Shown: positions 1 through 8,290 of the stretch, in pieces | How positions within the stretch are numbered: the first letter of the stretch is position 1 | How the letters are laid out: every line of letters begins with the position of its first letter | Source of the DNA: CAZBWS01 sp964495705 | GTDB lineage: Bacteria > Pseudomonadota > Gammaproteobacteria > HTCC5015 | Assembly: GCA_964495705.1 (NCBI GenBank) | Contig: CAZBWS010000004.1 | Location: forward strand, 1 to 64,000 | DNA length: 64,000 nt | Direction of reading: 5' to 3' | Made by a program: the position numbers and the translations under genes | The notes under the pieces: generated by a model | What the model saw: only the letters and a program-made list of their open reading frames with translations | What the model was told of the DNA's origin: nothing | Databases searched by the model: none

Positions 1-1595
1 GTTATTTAGCCCCAGAAGTTAACAAGCGTAGAACCTTTGCGATTATTTCTCACCCCGATGCGGGTAAAACCACGGTAACAGAGAAGATGTTGTTGTTTGG
101 CGGAGCTATTCAGATGGCGGGTTCGGTTAAGAGCCGAAAATCTGATCGTCATGCGACCTCTGACTGGATGGAGATGGAGAAGGAGCGGGGCATTTCCGTG
201 ACCTCTTCGGTGATGCAATTTCCCTATCGCGATAGCATCGTAAACCTGCTCGATACCCCCGGACACGCGGATTTCTCGGAAGATACCTACCGTACACTGA
301 CCGCCGTTGACTCCGCATTGATGGTAATTGACTGCGCCAAGGGTGTAGAGGAACGCACGATTAAGTTGATGGAAGTGTGTCGCCTGCGCGATACGCCGAT
401 CTTCACCTTTATCAACAAGCTAGACCGAGAGGGGCGCGACCCCATTGAATTGCTGGATGAGGTTGAAGACATACTAAAAATCGGCTGCGCCCCTGTGACC
501 TGGCCGATAGGCATGGGCAAAAGCTTTAAGGGCGTGTATCACCTGTACAAGGACTGTGTGCATCTGTTTGACCCGAATCACGGCGGTAAGATCAATACGG
601 GTGAAATTATCCAAGGCATTGATAATCCACGTTTAGATGAAGTATTGGGCGAAATGGCAGATGACTTCCGCGAAGAGCTGGAGCTGGTCAAGGGTGCGAG
701 TAATGAATTTGATGAAGAACTGTATTTAGCCGGCGAGTTAAGCCCGGTGTTTTTTGGTTCAGCGGTGAATAATTTTGGTATGACGGAGCTATTAGACGAC
801 TTCGTTGAATACGCTCCTGCACCGCAAAGTCGTATGGCGGGTGAGCGCGATGTACAGCCTACAGATGAAGACTTCACCGGCTTTATCTTTAAGATTCAAG
901 CCAATATGGACCCCAAACACCGCGACCGCATGGCCTTTATGCGGATATGCTCGGGTAAGTATGAAAAGGGTATGAAGGCCCACCATGTGAGCTTGGGAAA
1001 AGATGTGAAGCTGGGTGAGGCAATGACCTTTATGGCCTCGGATCGTGGCCATGCAGAGGAGGCATTTGCTGGAGATATTATTGGTATACACAACCACGGC
1101 ACTATTCGCATTGGCGATACCTTTACCTCGGGTGACAGTATGCAGTTCAGCGGCATACCCAATTTTGCCCCTGAGCTGTTTAGGCGTGCACGCTTAAAAG
1201 ACCCCTTGAAGATGAAGCAGCTATTAAAGGGCTTGATGCAGCTATGTGAGGAGGGCGCAACGCAGCTGTATCGCCCGCTCACCAATAATGACCTGATCTT
1301 AGGTGCAGTAGGTGTACTGCAGTTTGAGGTGGTCGCCCATCGTCTGAAGGCGGAATACAACGTAGACTGCCAATTTGAAGCGGTAAATGTAAACACAGCG
1401 CGCTGGGTGTCTTGCTCGGATGAGAAAGTGTTTAAAGAGTTTAAGGAAAAGGCGGCGACGAACCTAGCCCTCGACCACGGTGACGAGCTGGTTTATGTTG
1501 CCCCAACACGGGTGAACTTACAGATGACCCAGGAGCGCTTCCCCGAAGTCGTTTTCCACTCCACTCGTGAGCATGGTGTGAGACTTGGTGAGTAA
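1..1595 (+). CDS. prfC: Peptide chain release factor 3 (RF3), 5' end cut by window edge
   Basis: RF3 is the translational GTPase that recycles RF1/RF2 from the ribosome after termination. The reading frame is open from base 3, so the true start lies just left of the window; the first in-window ATG (87) is internal, because the G1 P-loop region (AIISHPDAGKTT, about bases 39-74) lies before it. Further GTPase motifs follow: DTPGHADF (G3) and NKLDREGRDP (G4). The C-terminal RF3 domain (FEVVAHRLKAEYNV) is complete and the stop TAA is at 1593-1595. Only a handful of N-terminal residues are likely missing. The next gene starts inside its stop region, implying coupled translation. Confidence 0.97.
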   Translation, partial: YLAPEVNKRRTFAIISHPDAGKTTVTEKMLLFGGAIQMAGSVKSRKSDRHATSDWMEMEKERGISVTSSVMQFPYRDSIVNLLDTPGHADFSEDTYRTLTAVDSALMVIDCAKGVEERTIKLMEVCRLRDTPIFTFINKLDREGRDPIELLDEVEDILKIGCAPVTWPIGMGKSFKGVYHLYKDCVHLFDPNHGGKINTGEIIQGIDNPRLDEVLGEMADDFREELELVKGASNEFDEELYLAGELSPVFFGSAVNNFGMTELLDDFVEYAPAPQSRMAGERDVQPTDEDFTGFIFKIQANMDPKHRDRMAFMRICSGKYEKGMKAHHVSLGKDVKLGEAMTFMASDRGHAEEAFAGDIIGIHNHGTIRIGDTFTSGDSMQFSGIPNFAPELFRRARLKDPLKMKQLLKGLMQLCEEGATQLYRPLTNNDLILGAVGVLQFEVVAHRLKAEYNVDCQFEAVNVNTARWVSCSDEKVFKEFKEKAATNLALDHGDELVYVAPTRVNLQMTQERFPEVVFHSTREHGVRLGE

Positions 1596-1815
1596 ATTAT
1601 TGGCTTGGTTGTCGATTGCGCGCAGGCCCTTGGTTGTAAAGCGTAGCATGAAGGTGGCCTTGGTCGTGGGTACGTTACTGACCTTGATTAATCAAGGTTC
1701 GGTGTTATTGGCGGGGCAGCTTTCCTTGGACGTGCTGCTGAAAATTCTACTGACCTATTGTGTGCCTTATATCGTATCTACCTATGCTGCGGTGGGTGCG
1801 ATACAAGAGGGATAA
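1588..1815 (+). CDS. nrtS: NrtS-like small membrane protein (putative nitrate/nitrite transporter)
   Basis: A 75-residue protein with two predicted membrane helices: KVALVVGTLLTLINQGSVLLAG and a second near LLKILLTYCVPYIVSTYAA. The pattern R-(x)-xKVALVVGTxLxLINxG...LxKILLTYxVPYxVSTYxxV resembles the NrtS family of small nitrate/nitrite transport proteins; this is from memory of the family, not a search. The GTG at 1588 overlaps the last codons of prfC (GTGAGTAA); a TTG at 1585 is the alternative start. A strong bidirectional terminator follows at once. Confidence 0.65.
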   Translation: MSKLLAWLSIARRPLVVKRSMKVALVVGTLLTLINQGSVLLAGQLSLDVLLKILLTYCVPYIVSTYAAVGAIQEG

Positions 1816-1846
1816 AAAAAGCCCCGCTGGATGCGGGGCTTTTTTG
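1814..1846. terminator. Bidirectional rho-independent terminator
   Basis: Stem AGCCCCGC / GCGGGGCT (1820-1827 with 1833-1840), A-tract before and T-tract after. It serves nrtS on the plus strand and the convergent PPIase gene on the minus strand. Confidence 0.9.
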
Positions 1847-1866
1847 TTCTCTCAAGTAGACGGGGC

Positions 1867-2742
1867 TTAAGAGGCTTCTTCAGTCGCTACTTCTTCAGCG
1901 GCAGGGGCTTCTACTTCAGTGACAACTACAGTGGCAGAGTCGCGTAGGCCGTCCATATACTCTTTCATACGCTTTTGCAGCATTGCGTTACGTACCTGGG
2001 GCTTCACCTGTTCAAAGGCGGGTGCTTCAGGTGCTTGTGCTTCGCGCTTGTCGTTAAGTTTGATGACATGATATCCGAACTGGGTCTTCACGGGCATAGC
2101 CGTTACAGCGCCCACTTCTAGCTCTGCCATGGCCGCGCTGAACTCAGGAACAAATGTTGCTGGACTCGCCCAGCCTAACTCACCGCCGTTAGGGCCTGAA
2201 GGGCCTGTAGACTTTTCCTTAGCCGTTTCAGCAAAGTCAGCGCCTTCAGTTATGCTAGCGATAATGGCTTTTGCTTCTTCCTCTGTTTCTACCAAGATAT
2301 GGCTAGAGTTAAACTCTGACCCACCTGCAGACGCTGCCTGCATTTGTGCAATCTGTGCATCGTATTCTGCTTTTAGATCTTCATCGCTTATCTCAGCTGT
2401 GATTTGCTCTTGTACCAAGGCATTAGCGAGGGCATCGGTTGCAGCACGGGTCATCGCTGCGCGAGTCGCTTCGTCCATATGCTTGCCTGCTTTAACAGCC
2501 GCTTGACGTAGAATTTCAAGGTTTACTAGCTCTTCAACGGGATTGGCAGAAGGTTGGCGTAGTTGTGTACGATAGGCTATGTACTCGTCAACCTGTGGTT
2601 GGCGGATAGATACGCCATTTACAGTAGCAACAACGTCGCCTGTGACTTCGTAAAGGCCGGGAGCGGAAGCTTCTTGCTTACAGGCGCCCAATAGTAATGT
2701 GCTGGCAATAGTTACGGCCAAAAATGATTTTTTCATCAACAT
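1867..2742 (-). CDS. Parvulin-type peptidyl-prolyl isomerase lipoprotein (PpiC/SurA-like)
   Basis: A 291-residue periplasmic foldase. The signal peptide ends in a lipobox (LLLGAC, Cys about residue 21). A central helical chaperone-like part (about 40-145) precedes one parvulin domain (about 147-250) with the family signature SSHILVETEEEA ... GELGWASPATFVPEFSAA ... VKTQFGYHVIKL. The tail is rich in Ala/Glu. ATG 2742 is preferred over ATG 2736 because AGGA lies 8 bases upstream. It likely assists folding of secreted or outer-membrane proteins. It is the downstream-most gene of a minus-strand run with bolA-like, yciI-like and a membrane protein gene. Confidence 0.9.
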   Translation of the reverse strand: MLMKKSFLAVTIASTLLLGACKQEASAPGLYEVTGDVVATVNGVSIRQPQVDEYIAYRTQLRQPSANPVEELVNLEILRQAAVKAGKHMDEATRAAMTRAATDALANALVQEQITAEISDEDLKAEYDAQIAQMQAASAGGSEFNSSHILVETEEEAKAIIASITEGADFAETAKEKSTGPSGPNGGELGWASPATFVPEFSAAMAELEVGAVTAMPVKTQFGYHVIKLNDKREAQAPEAPAFEQVKPQVRNAMLQKRMKEYMDGLRDSATVVVTEVEAPAAEEVATEEAS

Positions 2743-2799
2743 GTGATTTTTCCTACTACTTTAATAATTATGAATTATTGCCCTGTTGGCAGTAACTCG

Positions 2800-3075
2800 T
2801 TAAACAGCCGAAAATTGATCCGGCGTAAATGCTTGAATACTCAGTGCATGAATATCCGTATCTAATAAATCGGATAAGGCTTTATACACCATTCTATGGC
2901 GTTGGATAAGGCTTTTTCCGCTAAATTCAAGGCTGACGATCACAACGTTAAAATGTCCCTTGCCATCGCGGGCCCCCGCATGGCCTGCATGGGCAGCAGA
3001 GTCATCTTCAATATCGATATGCTCAGGGCTAAAAGCCTGCTCAAGGGCAATGCGGATATGTTCTACACGGCTCAT
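2800..3075 (-). CDS. BolA family protein
   Basis: A 91-residue BolA/IbaG-type protein: N-terminal HIRIALEQAFSPEHIDIEDDS, the conserved His-rich HAGHAGARDGKGHFNVVIVS segment, then the helix QRHRMVYKAL. BolA proteins partner with monothiol glutaredoxins in Fe-S cluster handling and can act on transcription. It lies 10 bases downstream of the YciI-like gene, as in many gammaproteobacterial yciI-bolA neighbourhoods. A near-copy of the repeated uptake-like motif (3050-3059) lies within its first codons. Confidence 0.9.
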   Translation of the reverse strand: MSRVEHIRIALEQAFSPEHIDIEDDSAAHAGHAGARDGKGHFNVVIVSLEFSGKSLIQRHRMVYKALSDLLDTDIHALSIQAFTPDQFSAV

Positions 3076-3085
3076 GTCTATATTC

Positions 3086-3382
3086 CTAAAATACTTGCTT
3101 AAAGGGTTTTACGACGACATCCGCATACACGCCGGCATGACTATAAGGGTCGGCGTCTGCCCAGGCCTGTGCTTCTTCAAGGCTGTTGAACTGAGCGACG
3201 ACTAAGCTACCGGTAAAACCAGCAGGGCCAGGGTCATCCGCGTCTATACCCGGGTGCGGGCCTGCTAGGGTCAAACGCCCCTCGTCACGCAACTGTTGTA
3301 AGCGTTTTAGGTGAGCAGGGCGTGCCTCTTTGCGCAGGGGCAGGCTGTTGGGTATGTCTTGGGAGATGATGGCGTATAGCAT
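3086..3382 (-). CDS. YciI family protein
   Basis: A 98-residue small alpha/beta protein of the YciI-like (dimeric ferredoxin-like) family. Family features: LYAIISQDIPNSLPLRKEARPAHLKRL, the conserved GPHPGID segment, and SLEEAQAWADADPYSHAGVY containing the D-P-Y-x-x-A-G-V motif. The biochemical role in the family is poorly defined. It starts one base downstream of the stop of the membrane-protein gene, so the two are probably translated from one mRNA. Confidence 0.9.
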   Translation of the reverse strand: MLYAIISQDIPNSLPLRKEARPAHLKRLQQLRDEGRLTLAGPHPGIDADDPGPAGFTGSLVVAQFNSLEEAQAWADADPYSHAGVYADVVVKPFKQVF

Positions 3383-3383
3383 G

Positions 3384-4133
3384 TTATTTTTCCTCGGGAG
3401 TTTCTGGCTTTTCCTCGTCTATATCTACGTTCATTAATTCCTCAAACTTTAAACCTGTTAGTAGTGTTGCTTGTTTGAAAAGGTAATAGATAGCTATGAA
3501 TAAGACTATAGACGAGGGTAGGGCAATAGCTGGGTAACTGATTAAGGTTAGAGTGCCTAATTGATCATTGAACTCAGCAGTACCAGCAGGGCTTGTGACG
3601 ACTAATTTGGCAACTATGTAGTTTAAAATTGCTGAAAGCAAAAATGATAGCGCTAAAATATATGTAGCTTTTGTTAGGGCGCTTTCGAATTTTTGAGTAT
3701 TGCCTTTGTCCTCCAATATTGAGTCAATAAGGTCTACTTTCATAATCATTTCGTTGTAAACCATTGTTTTCACAATGGGGTAGCGAGTTTTTAAAGATAT
3801 TAGTGTTGCAACTCCTATTACAGAAGGTATTAGGGCTTCTTTAATTGCAATATATTTTACGTCTAGCTGCAATAAGCCTACGCTACCTGTCAGCAGTATA
3901 CTGATAAACCCTAGTACGGGGATAAAGCCAACTTTACGCTCTTGTGCGAATTGGTATATTGCATATACCAATGGAAATGCTAAGGCTAAAATTAAGCTGT
4001 TTGTACTACCCAGTTGTTCTTCTCCACTCAGCTTCTTTAATATTAATGTCGGTATGATCATACTGACAGCTAGTTCTATCATTAATTGATTAAAGCTGGT
4101 CTTCTTTTTGGGGTTAGGGGTATTGTTAGTCAC
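3384..4133 (-). CDS. Multi-pass membrane protein, possibly VC0807-like
   Basis: A 249-residue protein with about six hydrophobic segments (for example LMIELAVSMIIPTLIL, SLILALAFPLVYAIYQ, IPVLGFISILLTG, ILALSFLLSAILNYIVAK, AIALPSSIVLFIAIYYLF) and an acidic C-terminal tail. It starts with GTG at 4133. It sits where many gammaproteobacteria carry the septation-related membrane gene yciB/ispZ next to yciI and bolA. It vaguely resembles the VC0807 family; I do not recognise it firmly. Base composition is more AT-rich than its neighbours. Function unknown. Confidence 0.6.
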   Translation of the reverse strand: MTNNTPNPKKKTSFNQLMIELAVSMIIPTLILKKLSGEEQLGSTNSLILALAFPLVYAIYQFAQERKVGFIPVLGFISILLTGSVGLLQLDVKYIAIKEALIPSVIGVATLISLKTRYPIVKTMVYNEMIMKVDLIDSILEDKGNTQKFESALTKATYILALSFLLSAILNYIVAKLVVTSPAGTAEFNDQLGTLTLISYPAIALPSSIVLFIAIYYLFKQATLLTGLKFEELMNVDIDEEKPETPEEK

Positions 4134-4191
4134 GATAGGGTATGTCTATAGTTGGGTTTGCAGTAATGAGTGGCTAGGGTAAAGTGTGGCC

Positions 4192-4812
4192 ATGAGCCAA
4201 TTCTTCGAAATACACCCCCAGAACCCACAGGCTCGCCTGATCTCACAGGCGGCAGAGATTGTGCGCCAGGGCGGGGTAATTGTCTATCCCACAGACTCTA
4301 GTTACGCCATTGGCTGTCATTTAGAGGATAAAGCGGCCATGCAACGCATTCAGCGTATCCGCGAGCTGGATAAGCATCATAACTTCACCCTAGTATGCAG
4401 CGACCTGTCTCAGCTGGCGCTGTACGCCAAGGTGGATAACCAAGCCTTTCGTCTAGTGAAATCCCACACACCGGGGCCTTATACCTTTATTCTCAAAGCC
4501 ACTTCTCAAGTGCCTAAGCGCCTTGCCCACCCCAAGCGCAAAACAATAGGCCTACGCGTGCCAGGTCACCCGATTACCTTGGCTTTGCTGGAAGCGTTAG
4601 GCGAACCTATGATGAGTTGTACTTTGATGTTGCCGGATATGGATGAGTTGGATTTAGCGGATATTGAGCTTATCCGCGACAGGCTGGAAAAGGAGGTCGA
4701 CCTGATTATCGATGGTGGGGCAACGCCGCTATTGCCGACCACGGTGGTAGATTTGACCGAGGGGCAGCCAGAAGTGATCCGTGCAGGTGGTGGTGTAGTG
4801 GATTGGCAATAA
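4192..4812 (+). CDS. yciO: YciO-type Sua5/YrdC family protein
   Basis: A 206-residue member of the Sua5/YciO/YrdC fold, whose characterised members make threonylcarbamoyl-AMP for tRNA t6A. It follows the YciO branch closely: MSQFFEIHPQNPQARLI at the N-terminus, GGVIVYPTDSSYAIGC, HTPGPYTFILKAT, KRKTIGLRVP, LIIDGGATPLLPTTVVDLT. The ATG at 4192 is chosen over the upstream GTG at 4186 because the family begins exactly at MSQFF. YciO itself is not the main t6A enzyme in well-studied species, so the exact role is open. Confidence 0.93.
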   Translation: MSQFFEIHPQNPQARLISQAAEIVRQGGVIVYPTDSSYAIGCHLEDKAAMQRIQRIRELDKHHNFTLVCSDLSQLALYAKVDNQAFRLVKSHTPGPYTFILKATSQVPKRLAHPKRKTIGLRVPGHPITLALLEALGEPMMSCTLMLPDMDELDLADIELIRDRLEKEVDLIIDGGATPLLPTTVVDLTEGQPEVIRAGGGVVDWQ

Positions 4813-4927
4813 TTCAATTTTATCTGTCACTTTTGTTTTGGGTGACTCTGACGCCCATCCTAAAATCCCCCCTATAGTAATGTACTCACACAGTGTTAAA
4901 ATGCTCGGCCGAAAGGGAGCTTGACCT

Positions 4928-6160
4928 ATGTTTTGGCTTTTTTGCCTCTTGATTATAGTTGTTGTTAGCCTTGCTTATTTTCACTTTAAGGGTGAAGCTG
5001 GCAATGCGGATAGGTTGTATAAACGATATTATAAAATGAAATATATAGTTGCAAATAACTATAAAAATCAATTAGATAAAAAACAAATTGAAAGTAAATT
5101 GTTATCTAAAGGGCGGCCATTGAAGTCTGTCACTATTGCCGCTGAAAAGACACAGTTAAAACCTGTTGTACTGAGCGAAGCTATTTCCACAACAGAATTA
5201 GAACCACAAGTTAAAGAAAGCCCTATGCAGCAAGAAGCTGAACAGAACATAAGCGAGCAAGACAGGCTGCAGGAAAGTGTTGAACTGGACGACAACGGTC
5301 AACCCTTATCTAAGTTAGCCCAGTATCAGCCACAGGCTCAGGAAGAGATGCCCATCGCCTTGGTACAAGATGAGCCTATGTCGGTGCTGCCCAAGGATTT
5401 GTACATACCCCCTGAGGCCTTGATGGTGATTCTGGAGGCCTTTGAAGGGCCCCTGGACTTATTGCTTTATCTTATCCGTCGCCAGAATTTGGACGTGCTG
5501 GATATTCCTATTGCCGATATTACCAAACAGTACATGAGCTACATTGGCTTGATGGATGATTTGGATCTGGAAGTGGCTGCAGAATATTTGCTGATGGCGG
5601 CCATGCTGGCGGAGATTAAGTCACGCATGTTGCTGCCGCGTCCCGAGGAAGAGGATGAAGAGAATGACCCCCGTGCTGAATTGGTACGTCGCCTGCAAGA
5701 ATACGAGCGCTATAAGAAAGCAGCCCAAGATGTAGAGACCCTACCGCGTATGGAGCGCGATATCTTTGAAGCGAGTGCCGAGCCGCCTGAAATAGAGCGC
5801 CGCGCCCCTGAACCCGATGTGGATATGAAAGAGCTAATGATTGCCTTCCAAGAGGTGTTGCAGCGTGCTGACATGTTTACCACCCACCATATTCGCCGCG
5901 AGCCACTCTCTGTGCGTGAACGCATGAGTATGTTGCTGTCTAGTGTCAGTGACAATAGTGAGGGCTTTACAGAGTTTGCGTCGTTGTTTACCGCGGAAGA
6001 GGGGCGCATGGGAGTGGTTGTGACCTTTTTAGCTGTACTTGAGTTGGTGAAGGAGTCGATGATCGACTTTGTGCAGTCCGAGCCCTTCGCGCCCATTTAC
6101 TTAAAACCTGCGGGGTCAGACTTAGAGATGCCCGTTAGTACTTCATCAGAATTTGATTAG
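4928..6160 (+). CDS. scpA: Segregation and condensation protein A with N-terminal membrane anchor
   Basis: ScpA is the kleisin of the SMC-ScpAB condensin. Residues about 155-400 are a full ScpA: EAFEGPLDLLLYLIRRQNLDVLDIPIADITKQYM, AAEYLLMAAMLAEIKSRMLLPR and the C-terminal winged-helix part. Unlike usual ScpA (about 240-290 residues), this one is 410 residues because of a leading extension. It has one hydrophobic helix (FWLFCLLIIVVVSLAYF, residues 2-18) and a Gln/Glu/Lys-rich linker of about 130 residues encoded by AT-rich DNA. AAGGGAG lies 8 bases before ATG 4928, supporting this start. scpB follows 11 bases later. Confidence 0.93.
   Translation: MFWLFCLLIIVVVSLAYFHFKGEAGNADRLYKRYYKMKYIVANNYKNQLDKKQIESKLLSKGRPLKSVTIAAEKTQLKPVVLSEAISTTELEPQVKESPMQQEAEQNISEQDRLQESVELDDNGQPLSKLAQYQPQAQEEMPIALVQDEPMSVLPKDLYIPPEALMVILEAFEGPLDLLLYLIRRQNLDVLDIPIADITKQYMSYIGLMDDLDLEVAAEYLLMAAMLAEIKSRMLLPRPEEEDEENDPRAELVRRLQEYERYKKAAQDVETLPRMERDIFEASAEPPEIERRAPEPDVDMKELMIAFQEVLQRADMFTTHHIRREPLSVRERMSMLLSSVSDNSEGFTEFASLFTAEEGRMGVVVTFLAVLELVKESMIDFVQSEPFAPIYLKPAGSDLEMPVSTSSEFD
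5004..5013 (+). repeat. Uptake-like motif ATGCGGATAG, copy 1 (in scpA)
   Basis: Exact 10-mer followed by G. In frame it encodes part of Asn-Ala-Asp-Arg in the scpA N-terminal extension. Confidence 0.85.
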
Positions 6161-6171
6161 ACTAGTTCACC

Positions 6172-6909
6172 ATGCAAATAGATAAAACCAAGCGCATTAT
6201 TGAAGCCGTGCTTTTAGCCGCAGGCAAGCCCATTTCGGTGCTACAGCTGGACGATATTTTCGACCAAGGGGAGGGTGAAGATCGCCCTAGTCGCGATGAT
6301 ATTCGCCAAGCCTTAAAGGAATTACAAGAAGAGTACGATGGCAAGGGCGTAGAGCTGCGCCAAGTGGCCTCTGGCTTTCGCTTCCAAGTACCACAAGGGT
6401 TTGAGCCGTGGATTGCACGCCTGTACAACGAGCGCCCGCCACGTTATTCCCGCGCGCTGTTAGAAACGCTGTCGATTATTGCCTACCGCCAGCCAGTAAC
6501 TCGCGGTGAGATTGAAGAGATTCGTGGTGTGGCAGTGAGCAGTCACATTACCAAAACTTTACAGGAGCGCGAGTGGATTCGTGTGCTCGGACATAAGGAT
6601 GTCCCCGGTAAGCCGGCTATGTTTGGCACGACTCGTGAGTTCTTGGACTACTTTAACCTGAAGACTTTGAACGACTTACCCAGCTTAGCGGAACTGCGTG
6701 ACCTAGAGAGTTTCCACCCACAATTAGAATTAGGTGCAGATAACGATGCCCCTGCAGATATTGCGGAGCAGGACGACTCGCTTATCCCTGCAGTGGCCTT
6801 AGGACCCGTTGAAGAGTCAGCTGATGACGCTGAGTCCATTCCGGTGGAAGAGCTGAGTGAATCAGTGCCCGATGCGGATAAAACTACAGAAGCCCCTGCA
6901 ATAGGTTAA
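6172..6909 (+). CDS. scpB: Segregation and condensation protein B
   Basis: ScpB is the winged-helix (KITE) partner that dimerises and binds ScpA within the SMC condensin complex. The conserved core is residues about 1-180: KRIIEAVLLAAGKPISV, SGFRFQVPQGFEPWIARLYNERPPRYSRALLETLSIIAYRQPVTRGEIEEIRGV, and GKPAMFGTTREFLDYFNL. A strongly acidic low-complexity tail (about 185-245) follows and is probably disordered. It is 11 bases after scpA and 52 bases before rluB, the usual scpA-scpB-rluB order. Confidence 0.97.
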   Translation: MQIDKTKRIIEAVLLAAGKPISVLQLDDIFDQGEGEDRPSRDDIRQALKELQEEYDGKGVELRQVASGFRFQVPQGFEPWIARLYNERPPRYSRALLETLSIIAYRQPVTRGEIEEIRGVAVSSHITKTLQEREWIRVLGHKDVPGKPAMFGTTREFLDYFNLKTLNDLPSLAELRDLESFHPQLELGADNDAPADIAEQDDSLIPAVALGPVEESADDAESIPVEELSESVPDADKTTEAPAIG

Positions 6910-6915
6910 AATAGC

Positions 6916-6925
6916 CTATCCGCAT
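6916..6925 (-). repeat. Uptake-like motif, copy 2 (intergenic scpB-rluB)
   Basis: Exact copy on the minus strand 7 bases after the scpB stop; on that strand it extends to ATGCGGATAGGCT, the longer form also seen in the other intergenic copies. Confidence 0.85.
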
Positions 6926-6961
6926 TAATTACAATTGCTGAGAAGCAACTAGGAGAACAGC

Positions 6962-7873
6962 ATGTCTGAAAGAATTCAAAAACGCCTCGCCCAGCTCGGT
7001 TTAGGTTCACGTCGTGAAATTGAGCGCTGGATCACGGCAGGTCGTATTGTCGTCAATGGTGAGACAGCGATTTTAGGACAAAGTGTCGGCGCCGAAGACA
7101 AAATCTTGGTTGATGGTAAGTCGATTGACCTCAGCGAAGAAAAAACACCTTCCAAACACGTGTTGTTATACAACAAGCCTGAGGGTGAGGTGTGTACGCG
7201 CAAAGACCCACAAGGCCGTGTTACGGTATTTGATAAGTTACCTGCGGTACATAATGGTCGCTGGATCTCAGTAGGACGCTTGGATGTAAACACCTCGGGT
7301 TTGTTGATCTTTACCACCGACGGCGAGCTGGCCAATAAGCTAATGCATCCCAGTAGCCAGATTGACCGTGAATATGCGGTGCGTGTGCTCGGCGATGTGG
7401 ATGAACCTATGCTTAAACGCTTAACCAATGGTGTAGAGCTAGAAGATGGTCCAGCGCGTTTTGAAGAAATTGTTGCCCCCAAGCCGGATGAGGAAGATGA
7501 GCGTGCCAACCGCTGGTATTACGTTTGTTTGCAAGAGGGGCGCAACCGTGAAGTACGCCGCCTATGGGAGTCGCAAGAAGGTATTAAGGTCAGCCGCCTG
7601 AAGCGTGTACGTTATGCCAATGTGTTCTTAGAGAAAAATCTCCGCCTGGGTCAATGGCGCTATGCGAACCAAGAAGAGCTAGATGGCTTGTACGAACTGG
7701 TAGAAATGCAAGCGCCCGTGCTTGAGACCGAGCAAGAGGATAAGTCTGAGCGCAAAGAGAAACACACGCGCCATGCCAAAACCGAGTCTGCGCGCCCCCA
7801 GTCTCGCCAGCGCCGCGAGCAAGACCAGCAGCGTCGTCGTCGCCAAACATCAAACAGAAACCGCAGCCGTTAA
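6962..7873 (+). CDS. rluB: 23S rRNA pseudouridine(2605) synthase
   Basis: RluB isomerises U2605 of 23S rRNA to pseudouridine. An S4 RNA-binding domain leads (ERIQKRLAQLGLGSRREIERWI, residues about 3-60). The RsuA-type catalytic domain follows, with the catalytic Asp in GRLDVNTSGLLIFTTDG (about 107-123) and the EGRNREVRRLWES motif. The last roughly 60 residues are a basic, Arg/Gln/Lys-rich disordered tail typical of RluB. AGGAGA lies just before ATG 6962. The stop shares one base with the next start (TAATG). Confidence 0.96.
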   Translation: MSERIQKRLAQLGLGSRREIERWITAGRIVVNGETAILGQSVGAEDKILVDGKSIDLSEEKTPSKHVLLYNKPEGEVCTRKDPQGRVTVFDKLPAVHNGRWISVGRLDVNTSGLLIFTTDGELANKLMHPSSQIDREYAVRVLGDVDEPMLKRLTNGVELEDGPARFEEIVAPKPDEEDERANRWYYVCLQEGRNREVRRLWESQEGIKVSRLKRVRYANVFLEKNLRLGQWRYANQEELDGLYELVEMQAPVLETEQEDKSERKEKHTRHAKTESARPQSRQRREQDQQRRRRQTSNRNRSR

Positions 7874-8280
7874 TGCGTTACTTAAATGACTTTGAGTTAA
7901 TTGCTCAACATCAAAGTCTGTTAGAAGAGCCGCGCCATGAACTCTTGTATAAAGGTGGCAGTACGGGTTTTTTTACATCAGCTAGTGATGTAGTGGCGCA
8001 ATACCAAGTGGGTGATTATTTTTTGATTGCCACAGTGTTAGAAGTCCCTAAGCAGGAAAAATTGGAATGCTATGTGTTTGATAAGGCATTTAAAAAAAAG
8101 GCTTATCGAAAATACACTGGATGGTTTACCAGTGCTTTTATGGTCACTGGCCAACAAGTACTGTCTCACAATAGTTTAGAAATTGTTTTGAATAAAAGCA
8201 TCCGTATTCAATTACACCTACAAAAGAAAAAGATGCCTTGGCCCGGTGTGTCACTGTCTCTTCAACCCCATTTTAATTAG
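7873..8280 (+). CDS. Unrecognised 135-residue protein coupled to rluB
   Basis: I do not recognise a family. The protein has no signal peptide or membrane helix, an aromatic-rich middle (YKGGSTGFFTSASD, YRKYTGWFTSAFMV) and a basic patch (KAFKKKAYRKY). The alternating hydrophobic pattern suggests a mostly beta fold, and it could be a soluble RNA- or ligand-binding protein, but that is a guess. Its ATG overlaps the rluB stop by one base, so translation is probably coupled. The lpxO-like gene follows after 10 bases. Confidence 0.7.
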   Translation: MRYLNDFELIAQHQSLLEEPRHELLYKGGSTGFFTSASDVVAQYQVGDYFLIATVLEVPKQEKLECYVFDKAFKKKAYRKYTGWFTSAFMVTGQQVLSHNSLEIVLNKSIRIQLHLQKKKMPWPGVSLSLQPHFN

Positions 8281-8290
8281 GTTATTCCCT

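Noticed and set aside
87..1595. prfC starting at ATG 87
   Set aside because: The frame is open to the window edge and the P-loop lies upstream of this ATG, so it is internal.
6976..7509. Long minus-strand open frame inside rluB
   Set aside because: A shadow of rluB with low-complexity Ser/Arg composition, no ribosome-binding site and no recognisable domain.
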